Shown one piece after another: positions 26,150 to 35,035 of a DNA stretch of 64,000 nt; the first letter of the stretch is position 1; every line of letters starts with the position of its first letter. Under the pieces are notes generated by a model that was given only the letters and a program-made list of their open reading frames with translations, ran no database searches and was not told the DNA's origin. This DNA comes from Thalassotalea euphylliae (lineage in GTDB: Bacteria > Pseudomonadota > Gammaproteobacteria > Enterobacterales > Alteromonadaceae): NCBI RefSeq assembly GCF_003390335.1, contig NZ_QUOU01000001.1, positions 558,001-622,000 of the forward strand. The letters run 5' to 3'. The translations under genes were made by a program, and so were the position numbers.

Positions 26150-27583
26150 TTACACGGCGATCACTTGTTCGCTGTAAACAAAGTCTAATATGCCCATCGC
26201 GGCTTTACGGCCTTGGTCTATTGCGGTCACGACGAGGTCTGAACCCAAGACCATATCGCCACCGGCAAAGATATTATCAGCACTGGTCTGCAGCGCAAAT
26301 TCACTCTTGTCTGTAGCAACCACACGGCCTCTGGCATCGACTTCAACACCGGCATCTTTCATCCACTGTGGTGGGCTTGGCAAGAAACCAAAGGCAATAA
26401 CAACGGCATCGGCTTCCATGACAAACTCAGAGCCTTCAATCGGCTCTGGGCTGCGACGGCCATTGGCGTCTGGTTGACCGAGCTGAGTTTTAACAAAGCG
26501 TACACCAAGCGCGTTACCTTGCTCATCAATGGCAATATCAAGCGGCTGGAGGTTGAACGCGAAGTTAACCCCTTCCTCCTTGGCGTTTTGCACTTCACGT
26601 GGTGAACCGGGCATATTGGCTTCGTCGCGGCGGTATGCACAAGTAACCTCACTTGCCCCTTGGCGTACTGAACTGCGAACACAGTCCATTGCGGTATCAC
26701 CACCACCCAGTACAACAACTTTCTTACCGCTAAAGTTAACGTAAGGTTTAGTGTTTTCGGTTATCCCCATAATGTGTTGAGTGTTGCCAATCAGAAAATC
26801 AAGTGCGTTATACACACCACTGGCTTGCTCATTGGCAAAACCACCTTCCATGTCGGTGTACGTCCCCATGGCGAGGAACACGGCATCAAATTCTTGGCAC
26901 AAGGCATCAAATTCAATATCAACGCCAATGTTAGTGTTTAGCTGGAACTCAATGCCCATACCTTCAAAGATTTTCCGACGGCGAATCACCACGTCTTTTT
27001 CCAGTTTAAAGGCCGGAATGCCAAACGTTAGCAGGCCACCAATTTCTGAGTGCTTGTCATAGACCACACAGTCAACGCCATGGCGAGTTAATACGTCAGC
27101 ACAGGCTAAACCCGCTGGGCCTGCGCCGACAATAGCAACGCGTTTCCCTGTTTTTACGACATTTGACAGGTCTGGTGTCCAGCCTTGTTCAAATGCGGTG
27201 TCGGTAATGTATTTTTCAATATTGCCGATGGTAACCGCGCCAAATTCATCATTTAGGGTACAGGCTGATTCGCACAGTCGGTCTTGCGGACAGACGCGAC
27301 CACACATTTCTGGCAGGCTATTGGTTTGGTGACAAAGCTCAGCTGCCTCGAAAATTTTGCCTTCAGTCACTAACTCCAACCACTGTGGAATATAGTTGTG
27401 CACCGGACACTTCCACTCGCAGTAAGGGTTACCACAATCTAAACAACGATCCGCTTGTCCTTTACTTTGATCGCTGCTCAGTGGTTGGTAAATCTCAACA
27501 AAGTCAATCTTACGCTGTTCAATCGCTTTTTTCGGTGGATCGATGCGTTTTACGTCGATAAATTGATAAACATTCTTACTCAT
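26150..27583 (-). CDS. gltD: Glutamate synthase small subunit
   Basis: This 477-residue protein is the NADPH-dependent beta subunit of glutamate synthase. The N-terminal ferredoxin-like region has the cluster-binding Cys set CLDCGNPYCEWKCPVHNYIP, CGRVCPQDRLCESAC. Then come FAD-binding VAIVGAGPAGLACA (about 150) and NADPH-binding VVLGGGDTAMDCVR (about 290). It passes electrons from NADPH to GltB for reductive transfer of the glutamine amide to 2-oxoglutarate. It is 17 bases downstream of gltB. Confidence 0.96.
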   Translation of the reverse strand: MSKNVYQFIDVKRIDPPKKAIEQRKIDFVEIYQPLSSDQSKGQADRCLDCGNPYCEWKCPVHNYIPQWLELVTEGKIFEAAELCHQTNSLPEMCGRVCPQDRLCESACTLNDEFGAVTIGNIEKYITDTAFEQGWTPDLSNVVKTGKRVAIVGAGPAGLACADVLTRHGVDCVVYDKHSEIGGLLTFGIPAFKLEKDVVIRRRKIFEGMGIEFQLNTNIGVDIEFDALCQEFDAVFLAMGTYTDMEGGFANEQASGVYNALDFLIGNTQHIMGITENTKPYVNFSGKKVVVLGGGDTAMDCVRSSVRQGASEVTCAYRRDEANMPGSPREVQNAKEEGVNFAFNLQPLDIAIDEQGNALGVRFVKTQLGQPDANGRRSPEPIEGSEFVMEADAVVIAFGFLPSPPQWMKDAGVEVDARGRVVATDKSEFALQTSADNIFAGGDMVLGSDLVVTAIDQGRKAAMGILDFVYSEQVIAV

Positions 27584-27600
27584 AATGACTCCTCCACCGC

Positions 27601-30600
27601 TTATTGCGCTTGCACGCGCAGTTCTGCCGACGAACGGGTTTGATGGCCTAACAGGGCGTTTACATCCGTTGCTTTGGGCTTGATCAACTTAAACTTAGGC
27701 GCGTAATTATCGAAATCGTTCAATATCGCTTGTGCTCGTAAGCTGCCAGTTTCCTCGAAATGTTGGTTGATAATGCCGCGTAAGTGCTCTTGGTGAATGA
27801 CCAAGTCTTCAATCGCTAACATTTCAATCGATTCGGTATTCAAACGAATTGCTAAATCATCGGCTTCATCAAGCACGTAAGCGAAACCTCCTGTCATACC
27901 AGCACCGAAGTTCAAGCCAACTTGACCTAAAATGGTGACGATACCACCTGTCATGTATTCACAGCCGTGATCACCTGTGCCTTCAACAACCGCATGGGCA
28001 CCTGAGTTACGCACACCAAAGCGCTCACCCGCGCGGCCACAGCCATACAAGCGACCACCAGTTGCACCGTATAAACAAGTATTTCCCATGATCATGGTTT
28101 CGTGACTAGGGTATGCCACGCCCTTAGGTGGCTTGATGGTGAGTTTACCGCCGGTCATGCCCTTGCCAACATAATCGTTCGCGTCACCCGTTAGTGTCAT
28201 TTCCAAGCCGCCAGCATTCCAAACGCCGAAGCTTTGCCCGGCAGTACCGCTCAGGTGTAGCTTAATTGGGTTACTCGCCATCCCTTGATCGCCATGTTGT
28301 TTGGCAATTTCACCAGAAAGTGCAGCACCAACAGAGCGATCGGTGTTGTTAATGTTAAATCGGAATTCAGCCCCTGTTTTGTGAGCAACAGCATCTCGTG
28401 ATGCATTCACTAACTGTTGGTTGAGCTTGCCTTCATCGAATGGAATATTCGCTTCAGTTTGGTGTAATGCCGTGTGCTTACCCGCGACCACTGGCGCAAT
28501 AATGGGCGATAAATCCAGTTTTTGCTGTTTAGCGCTAATGCCTTGTAATGGCACCAGTAGATCGGTGCGGCCGATAATCGCGGTTAAGCTTTCAACACCC
28601 AATTGAGCAAGAATTTCGCGCACGTCTTGCGCGACAAACTTAAAGTAGTTCATGACTTGCTCAGGTAACCCCTTAAAGAACTCTTCGCGAAGTACTTCGT
28701 CTTGTGTTGCAACACCTGTTGCGCAGTTGTTTAAGTGACAAATACGCAAGAATTTACAACCTAACGTGACCATAGGCGCGGTGCCAAAGCCAAAGCTCTC
28801 AGCACCTAAAATAGCGGCTTTCACAATGTCTAAGCCCGTTTTTAGGCCGCCATCAACTTGCAAGCGAACTTTATGACGCAAGCCATTCGCCACCAGTGAT
28901 TGGTGCGCTTCAGCTAAACCAATCTCCCATGGGCAACCGGCGTATTTCACTGAGGTTAGCGGGCTGGCACCTGTACCACCGTCGTAACCTGAAATGGTAA
29001 TAAAGTCAGCGTAAGCTTTTGCGACACCGGAGGCGATAGTGCCAACACCAGGACCGGAGACCAGTTTCACTGAGATCACGGCCTTAGGGTTAACTTGTTT
29101 TAAGTCAAAGATGAGCTGAGCTAAGTCTTCAATCGAGTAAATATCATGATGAGGTGGCGGTGAAATGAGTGTCACCCCAGGGACAGAGAAACGCAGTTTT
29201 GCGATTAATGGCGTCACTTTGTCGCCCGGTAATTGACCGCCTTCACCCGGCTTGGCACCTTGTGCAACTTTGATTTGTAGCACGTCAGCGTTCACTAGGT
29301 AATGTGGCGTTACACCAAAACGGCCAGAAGCGATTTGCTTGATACGTGAATTTTTCACTGTGCCAAAACGGCGCTCGTCTTCACCACCTTCACCTGAGTT
29401 AGAAAATCCACCGAGGCGGTTCATGGCAATAGCCAGCGCTTCGTGCGCTTCAGGGCTTAGTGCGCCAATCGACATGGCGGCGCTGTCAAAGCGTTTAAAG
29501 AGATCCGCTTCAGGCTCTACATTAGCCAGATCAATGGCTTGTGTATCGTCTTTTAAGCCAAGCAAGTCGCGCAATGCGGCAACCGGACGGTTATTGACTT
29601 CATCGGCAAACTGACGGTAGTCGTCGTAGTTGCCCGTTTTAACCGCATTTTGTAGGTAATTTACAACATTAGGGTTGAATGCATGGTACTCACCACCGTG
29701 CACATATTTAAGTAAACCGCCGTGGTCAACTTTTTGGTGCGGTAAAAATGCGCGTCGTGCCAAGTTGATATTGTCTTGCTCGATATCGCTAAAATCTGCA
29801 CCCTCTAAGCGGCTTGGAATATCAGGGAAACAGGTTTTCATGATATTACTATTTAAACCGATAACTTCGAACAAGCCTGCACAGCGGTAACTGGCAATGG
29901 TCGAAATGCCCATTTTAGAGAGAATTTTCAGTAAGCCTTTGTTGATACCGTTGCGATAATTTTCAATGGCTTGGCGAGCAGGTAAGTCAAGTTGTTCTTT
30001 CTCTACCATTTGCTCAATGGTTTCAAACGCAAGGAATGGGTAGATTGCGGTTGCGCCCAACCCCAGTAGTACCGCAAATTGGTGAGAGTCACGCACGGAA
30101 GCGGTTTCGACAATAATATTTGAATCACAGCGCAGTTGCTCTTCTACTAAGCGTTTTTGCACTGCACCAACGGCCATTGCCGCCGGAATTGGCAGTAAGC
30201 CTTGATGAATTTGGCGATCCGATAACACTAAAATGACGGTATTTTTGTCACGGACGAGTTCAACGGCTTCGTCACACAAGCGACTAACCGCAGCTGCTAA
30301 GCCTTCACTTGGGTCGTAGTGCAACGTTAACGTGTCTGAGCGGTAATGCGCTTGATCTAATTCGCGTAGCTGTTTCAAGCCCGTATACATCAACACTGGC
30401 GTGTCAAAGATAATGCGGTCAGCGTGGCCTGTTGTCTCGTTAAAGACATTGTGCTCTCGACCAATACACGTGGCCAGCGACATCACATAACGTTCACGCA
30501 ATGGATCGATGGGCGGGTTGGTCACTTGCGCAAATTGCTGGCGGAAATAATCGTAAAGCGTACGAGGCTTACTTGACAGCACAGCCATTGGGGTGTCATC

Positions 30601-32061
30601 ACCCATTGAGCCCGTCGCTTCTTGACCATTCTCGGCAAGCACTTTAACAACTTGGTTAATTTCTTCGTAGCTGTAATTAAACAGCTTGTGGTATTGCGCC
30701 ATTTCTATGTCAGAAAAAACGCGTGTACCAATTTGATCAGCATCTAATTTATCAAATGGCACTAGACGACGAATGTTTTTATTGAGCCACTCGCGGTAAG
30801 GGTGACGAACTTTTAGTTCATCATCGATTTTATTCGAATCAAAGATAGTGCCAGTGTAAGTGTCAATGGCGAGCATTTCACCGGGGCCAACACGGCCTTT
30901 TTCTAGTACCTCGTCTTCACCGTAATCCCAAATACCCACTTCCGATGCCAAGGTAATAAAACCATTGCGCGTAATAACATAGCGAGCAGGGCGCAGACCA
31001 TTTCGGTCTAAGTTACAAGCAACATGACGGCCATTGGTCATAACAATACCTGCGGGGCCGTCCCATGGTTCCATGTGCATTGAGTTGAACTCATAAAATG
31101 CTTTTAGGTCATCGTCCATGGTTGGGTTATTTTGCCACGCCGGTGGCATTAACAAACGCATCGCGCGGAAAAAGTCCATGCCACCTGCTAGGAATAACTC
31201 GAGCATGTTGTCGAGCGAAGACGAGTCTGAGCCGCTTTCGTTAACAAACGGGGCTGCGTCTTGCAAATCAGGTAGCAGTGGCGAATTAAAGCGATAGGTT
31301 CTTGCTCTTGCCCACTGGCGGTTACCTTTAATCGTATTAATTTCACCATTGTGTGCAAGGTAGCGGAAAGGTTGGGCTAAATGCCATTGCGGTGAGGTGT
31401 TCGTTGAAAAGCGCTGGTGGAAAACACAAATGGCGCTTTGCATGCGAATGTCTGCCAAATCCAAGTAAAAGTTTGGCAAGTCGACAGGCATCATTAAGCC
31501 TTTGTAGATGGTCACTTGACATGACAAGCTGGCAATATAGAACTTGTCATCGTCGATGCGCTTTTCTGCACGGCGCCTTGCCATATATAGGCGGCGCTCT
31601 AAATCGCGATTACGCCACCCCGGAGGTGCATCAACAAATATTTGCTCAATCGTCGGCAAATTACTTGCCGCTATTGGTCCCAAAATTGACTTATCGGTTG
31701 GTACGACGCGCCAGCCCACAATGGTCAGGGTTTCACGTGTGAGTTCTTCTTCAAATATTTTCTTTGAATGAGCGGCAAGCGTTGGATCGGTATTGAGGAA
31801 AATCATACCAACGCCGTATTTGCGGCCAAGTTGCCAACCGTTTTCTTCTGCGATGGCGCGGAAGAAGGTATCTGGTTTTTGCATTAATAGGCCGCAACCA
31901 TCACCCGTTTTACCATCAGCTGCAATACCACCACGGTGCTGCATACGATCTAAGGCGCTTATCGCAGTTTTTATCAATTTGTGACTTGCTTCACCCTTTT
32001 GGTGAGCAATTAAACCGAAACCACAATTATCCTTTTGTGTGTTGGGATCATATAGCTGCAT
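27601..32061 (-). CDS. gltB: Glutamate synthase large subunit
   Basis: This 1486-residue protein is the alpha subunit of NADPH-glutamate synthase. The glutaminase domain begins at Cys13 (CGFGLIAH), the nucleophile exposed after propeptide removal. The FMN-binding synthase domain includes FSNSGEGGEDERRF and SVKLVSGPGVG; the [3Fe-4S] cluster Cys are in CKFLRICHLNNC. The C-terminal gltB_C beta-helix has GGxxx repeats such as TGDANDYVGKGMTGG. Together with GltD it is the main ammonium-assimilation route beside glutamine synthetase. A short hairpin lies in the leader (32083-32116). Confidence 0.97.
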   Translation of the reverse strand: MQLYDPNTQKDNCGFGLIAHQKGEASHKLIKTAISALDRMQHRGGIAADGKTGDGCGLLMQKPDTFFRAIAEENGWQLGRKYGVGMIFLNTDPTLAAHSKKIFEEELTRETLTIVGWRVVPTDKSILGPIAASNLPTIEQIFVDAPPGWRNRDLERRLYMARRRAEKRIDDDKFYIASLSCQVTIYKGLMMPVDLPNFYLDLADIRMQSAICVFHQRFSTNTSPQWHLAQPFRYLAHNGEINTIKGNRQWARARTYRFNSPLLPDLQDAAPFVNESGSDSSSLDNMLELFLAGGMDFFRAMRLLMPPAWQNNPTMDDDLKAFYEFNSMHMEPWDGPAGIVMTNGRHVACNLDRNGLRPARYVITRNGFITLASEVGIWDYGEDEVLEKGRVGPGEMLAIDTYTGTIFDSNKIDDELKVRHPYREWLNKNIRRLVPFDKLDADQIGTRVFSDIEMAQYHKLFNYSYEEINQVVKVLAENGQEATGSMGDDTPMAVLSSKPRTLYDYFRQQFAQVTNPPIDPLRERYVMSLATCIGREHNVFNETTGHADRIIFDTPVLMYTGLKQLRELDQAHYRSDTLTLHYDPSEGLAAAVSRLCDEAVELVRDKNTVILVLSDRQIHQGLLPIPAAMAVGAVQKRLVEEQLRCDSNIIVETASVRDSHQFAVLLGLGATAIYPFLAFETIEQMVEKEQLDLPARQAIENYRNGINKGLLKILSKMGISTIASYRCAGLFEVIGLNSNIMKTCFPDIPSRLEGADFSDIEQDNINLARRAFLPHQKVDHGGLLKYVHGGEYHAFNPNVVNYLQNAVKTGNYDDYRQFADEVNNRPVAALRDLLGLKDDTQAIDLANVEPEADLFKRFDSAAMSIGALSPEAHEALAIAMNRLGGFSNSGEGGEDERRFGTVKNSRIKQIASGRFGVTPHYLVNADVLQIKVAQGAKPGEGGQLPGDKVTPLIAKLRFSVPGVTLISPPPHHDIYSIEDLAQLIFDLKQVNPKAVISVKLVSGPGVGTIASGVAKAYADFITISGYDGGTGASPLTSVKYAGCPWEIGLAEAHQSLVANGLRHKVRLQVDGGLKTGLDIVKAAILGAESFGFGTAPMVTLGCKFLRICHLNNCATGVATQDEVLREEFFKGLPEQVMNYFKFVAQDVREILAQLGVESLTAIIGRTDLLVPLQGISAKQQKLDLSPIIAPVVAGKHTALHQTEANIPFDEGKLNQQLVNASRDAVAHKTGAEFRFNINNTDRSVGAALSGEIAKQHGDQGMASNPIKLHLSGTAGQSFGVWNAGGLEMTLTGDANDYVGKGMTGGKLTIKPPKGVAYPSHETMIMGNTCLYGATGGRLYGCGRAGERFGVRNSGAHAVVEGTGDHGCEYMTGGIVTILGQVGLNFGAGMTGGFAYVLDEADDLAIRLNTESIEMLAIEDLVIHQEHLRGIINQHFEETGSLRAQAILNDFDNYAPKFKLIKPKATDVNALLGHQTRSSAELRVQAQ

Positions 32062-32514
32062 TATTGTTCTCCAAGCATTTTATTATTCGCAGATACAGGC
32101 CATGGGGTACGAATAAAAAGACGATAATAGTGAATAAATATACCCGTATGCGCTATAAGCGAACCACAAACACTAGCGACAAAAAAACAGGTCGTCAACA
32201 TATATAGAGTATTTGCTCGTAATAAATTTTCATAATAATCGCTATTTTTATGGCTTATTTATTGATGGGTGCGCCAATTTAAATCATTGTTTGCACAAAA
32301 GTTGAATAAATGGTCAATGTTGGGGCGGGCTAACTTATATAAGAGTTTATCTTGTAATTTAATTACAGTTTAAAGGTGGGAGGAGGATTATTGAGAGGCC
32401 GTGTATTAATATTCAAAGTTAGTTTTTTTTATTCATAATTGTTCTATGCAAATGACAAAACCTAGCAAGGTTAAAAAGTGACGATAAAAGCTTAAAAGAT
32501 AAAACAATAGCCAT
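32062..32514. promoter_or_regulatory. gltB upstream region with a leader hairpin (32083-32116)
   Basis: This AT-rich region lies between folE2 and gltB transcription start. TTATTCG at 32083-32089 pairs with CGAATAA at 32110-32116 in the presumed gltB leader, about 25 bases before the start codon. No open frame is convincing. A gltB promoter must be here, but I could not assign -35/-10 boxes with confidence. No obvious conserved riboswitch structure was seen. Confidence 0.3.
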
Positions 32515-32540
32515 AAAAAACCTGCATTAGCAGGTTTTTT
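32515..32540. terminator. Terminator downstream of folE2
   Basis: AAAAAACCTGC / GCAGGTTTTTT, an 11-bp stem with a four-base loop and T-runs on both strands. It serves folE2 (minus strand). Confidence 0.92.
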
Positions 32541-32563
32541 ATCATTTACTTTAGCGCTAACGT

Positions 32564-33490
32564 TTACGCTTGATAACCGCCTTCAACGCCTTTTGTGGTG
32601 ACACTCACTGCGTCATGTGCGTGCAGCGATTCGAGGTGGTTCACCTTAACCCAGAAGTCGTCGTATTGTGATGCACTGTTCAATGCGTGCTGGAGTTTGC
32701 GTGCTGCGTCTTCACAAAACATCAAGTTTTGGCCATTCAGGCGGGCAAACTCTTGCTCATCTTCCCGTTTAACTGCTGCTTGCACTGGCGTTTGCAAGGT
32801 GTTTTCTAGCACATCGACCAGATCAATAATGGGAAACTCGGTGACCGAAGGATTAAGTTTGACTTTTACTTGCGCAATTGAGCGTTGACTGTGCGGGGTC
32901 GCAACAATACCTTCTGTGCTACCTAACCATTCGTGAATCGCACTTTTATCGATACTGTCTTGTTGTTCAAAGTGATCTAAGAAGGCGCGTTGAATCAACT
33001 GACGAGCTAGCGCCGCAGAGCAAGGACAAGTTGAGGAATAGCGCACGTCGATGGCTAACTCTATTGTTAAGTGCCCTTGATTAAGCTGCCCAGTTAAGGT
33101 CACTGGATAGGCTTTCCAACCTTGCTTACCACTGATGAGCGATTTACGGCGCAAGTGGTAATCAAATTTGAGCTGTACTTTAGCTTGATCGCTCAACTCT
33201 TGATGGGAGCTAATAAAGCCATCAAGCAGGGCGGCTAAGCTCTGAAAGTTAAGGGTATTGTTATTAGACAGTTCATCGAGCAATAAGTACAGGCGAGACA
33301 TATGTATGCCCTTCGCTTGCGGCTCTTTGAGGTTGACAAACGCATCAATATGGGCAGACACCATACGTTCTGGCTGGTCTTTTGAAACCACCATCAATGG
33401 CATTTCAATATTGCTCATTCCAACCCAATCGAGCTTTCCCTCAGTTTGTGCTGTGGTGTGATTGGCGATGTCCGGCATTGATGTTGGCAT
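32564..33490 (-). CDS. folE2: GTP cyclohydrolase I type 2 (FolE2, zinc-independent)
   Basis: This 308-residue protein matches FolE2 (GCYH-IB) in length and motifs: KLDWVGMSNIEMPL, FVNLKEPQAKGIHMSRLYL, RYSSTCPCSAALARQ with the metal-binding Cys, and QEFARLNGQNLMFCEDAAR. It converts GTP to 7,8-dihydroneopterin triphosphate, the first step of folate biosynthesis, and can use Mn or Fe instead of Zn. In other bacteria folE2 is Zur-repressed and expressed when zinc is scarce. The upstream region has a 13-base inverted repeat GTACATTATGTAC at 33579-33591, but this is not a clear Zur box. Confidence 0.94.
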   Translation of the reverse strand: MPTSMPDIANHTTAQTEGKLDWVGMSNIEMPLMVVSKDQPERMVSAHIDAFVNLKEPQAKGIHMSRLYLLLDELSNNNTLNFQSLAALLDGFISSHQELSDQAKVQLKFDYHLRRKSLISGKQGWKAYPVTLTGQLNQGHLTIELAIDVRYSSTCPCSAALARQLIQRAFLDHFEQQDSIDKSAIHEWLGSTEGIVATPHSQRSIAQVKVKLNPSVTEFPIIDLVDVLENTLQTPVQAAVKREDEQEFARLNGQNLMFCEDAARKLQHALNSASQYDDFWVKVNHLESLHAHDAVSVTTKGVEGGYQA

Positions 33491-33776
33491 TAGTTCTCCG
33501 CAATATCAGTAGTAATACCGATTGGTATAAATCTAAACAGGCTACTTTGGCTAACATTTCTCAAGTGCTTCAAAAACCGTACATTATGTACTGTTATATC
33601 GGCTGTTTTTGCTAGCAAAATGGGCGGCTATTCTGAACGAAAATCCGGCTAAGATCAATATCTGTAGCGGCATAGTCTATGTTGTAAAAAGCTTGAGTAT
33701 CGCGATTTTAGATTTACATTATTTGGGCAAAACATTAGGCTGTCAAAGTGTAGTGAATATGAGGAAAAATACCGTT

Positions 33777-34121
33777 ATGAGCGAGCTTGTAACAATAGAT
33801 AAAGCGCTAATTCAAGGCTACTTAGACAACTTAGGTGGCACTGTCGTTAATCAAATGCTTGAACTGTATAAAAAGCAGTCTAGTGTGTATTTAAGCGAAA
33901 TTGAGTTGGCAGTCAGTGAACAAAGTCAGCAGCAATGGCAAGAGCGTTGCCATAAAATGAAAGGTGCGGCCGGTAGTGTTGGTTTACTGAGCGTCCATCA
34001 ATTTCTGGTGGAAATTGAGAAATCGACTGCACCTTGGCCACAAAAAAGCGAGCTTATAGCCCGCTTAGTGAGTGCTAACAACAATGCGATTACTGAATTT
34101 GAGCGTTGGTTAGCTGCTTAA
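33777..34121 (+). CDS. Stand-alone Hpt phosphotransfer protein, probably serving ArcA
   Basis: This 114-residue protein is a single histidine-phosphotransfer domain, with the phospho-His in ERCHKMKGAAGSVGL followed by the Gly expected of HPt. The frame is open from 33609, but the stretch before about 33760 is unlike any Hpt; I start at ATG 33777 (GAGGA 11 bases upstream), with ATG 33759 as the alternative. It converges with arcA, 12 bases apart. In Shewanella oneidensis a stand-alone Hpt (HptA) phosphorylates ArcA because the sensor lacks its own Hpt domain. The same arrangement is inferred here. Confidence 0.85.
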   Translation: MSELVTIDKALIQGYLDNLGGTVVNQMLELYKKQSSVYLSEIELAVSEQSQQQWQERCHKMKGAAGSVGLLSVHQFLVEIEKSTAPWPQKSELIARLVSANNNAITEFERWLAA

Positions 34122-34133
34122 TTCGAATTGACG

Positions 34134-34835
34134 TTAGTCAATGCTACCGACAAAGCGGTAGCCTTCACCATGGATGGTGTTGATCAGCTCTGGCGTTTCT
34201 GGAATTGATTCAAAGTGTTTGCGCAGACGGCGAATGGTGACATCTACCGTGCGATCATTAGAGCGTAAATCGCGACCAGTCATTTCTTTAATCAATTGTT
34301 GGCGAGAAACAATTTGTCCAGCGTTTTCAATTAATAACTTGAGTGCGCGATATTCACCGCGCGGAATGGGAATAACAGCACCATCCGGTGTGGTCATTTT
34401 ACGAGAGTTACCGTCAAGCGACCAACCGTTAAACTGCAACAACGCATTGTCTGGGTCAGATTTAACTTGCGTAATACGGCTCAGAATATTTCTCGCGCGA
34501 ATGGTGAGCTCGCGTGGATTGAATGGCTTGGTTAGATAATCATCGGCACCAATTTCAAGACCTAAAATTTTATCGATATCGCTATCGCGGCCCGTTAAGA
34601 AAATTAAGCCCATGTCACGGTTAGCGGTTAATTCTCTGGCCAGTAACAAGCCGTTTTTACCCGGTAAATTGATATCCATGATCACCAAGTGAACTTTTTG
34701 ACGGCTAAGCTGCGCATCCATCGAGTCGCCATCAACTGCTTCAGATACCTGGTAGCCTTCTGCTTCGAATAAATTCCGTAAATTAAATCGGGTGACGTCT
34801 TCGTCTTCGACGATAAGGATATGGGCTTTTTGCAT
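34134..34835 (-). CDS. arcA: Aerobic respiration control response regulator ArcA
   Basis: This 233-residue OmpR-type response regulator follows E. coli ArcA closely: HILIVEDEDVTRFNLRNLFEAEGY at the N-terminus, phospho-acceptor D54 in VIMDINLPGKNGLLLARE, FLTGRD, KPFNPRELTIRARN, and a winged-helix DNA-binding domain ending in TVDVTIRRLRKHFES and IHGEGYRF. In E. coli ArcA-P represses respiratory and TCA genes under low oxygen. No ArcB-type hybrid kinase is in the window. The nearby stand-alone Hpt gene (33777-34121) is the likely phosphodonor. Confidence 0.95.
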   Translation of the reverse strand: MQKAHILIVEDEDVTRFNLRNLFEAEGYQVSEAVDGDSMDAQLSRQKVHLVIMDINLPGKNGLLLARELTANRDMGLIFLTGRDSDIDKILGLEIGADDYLTKPFNPRELTIRARNILSRITQVKSDPDNALLQFNGWSLDGNSRKMTTPDGAVIPIPRGEYRALKLLIENAGQIVSRQQLIKEMTGRDLRSNDRTVDVTIRRLRKHFESIPETPELINTIHGEGYRFVGSID

Positions 34836-35035
34836 TTTCGGTCCGTTGTTTAACTGGTATCTGTGCTAAATGTTTACTTGATTGTGTTGTTACTTGATTA
34901 AGTGTCGCCAGCAGGTGCTTTGCAGCACTGAGTGAAGATTACTTTTTATCTTAGTCGTTAACATTTTAACAAACAATATGAGGGACTTCACTAAAGGGTT
35001 TGTCACCTTTTGTACACTACTCTAATTTAACCCAT

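Noticed and set aside
33579..33591. Zur box before folE2
   Set aside because: GTACATTATGTAC is a palindrome but does not match the ATGTTATAACAT core seen at 43330. Kept only as an unassigned repeat.
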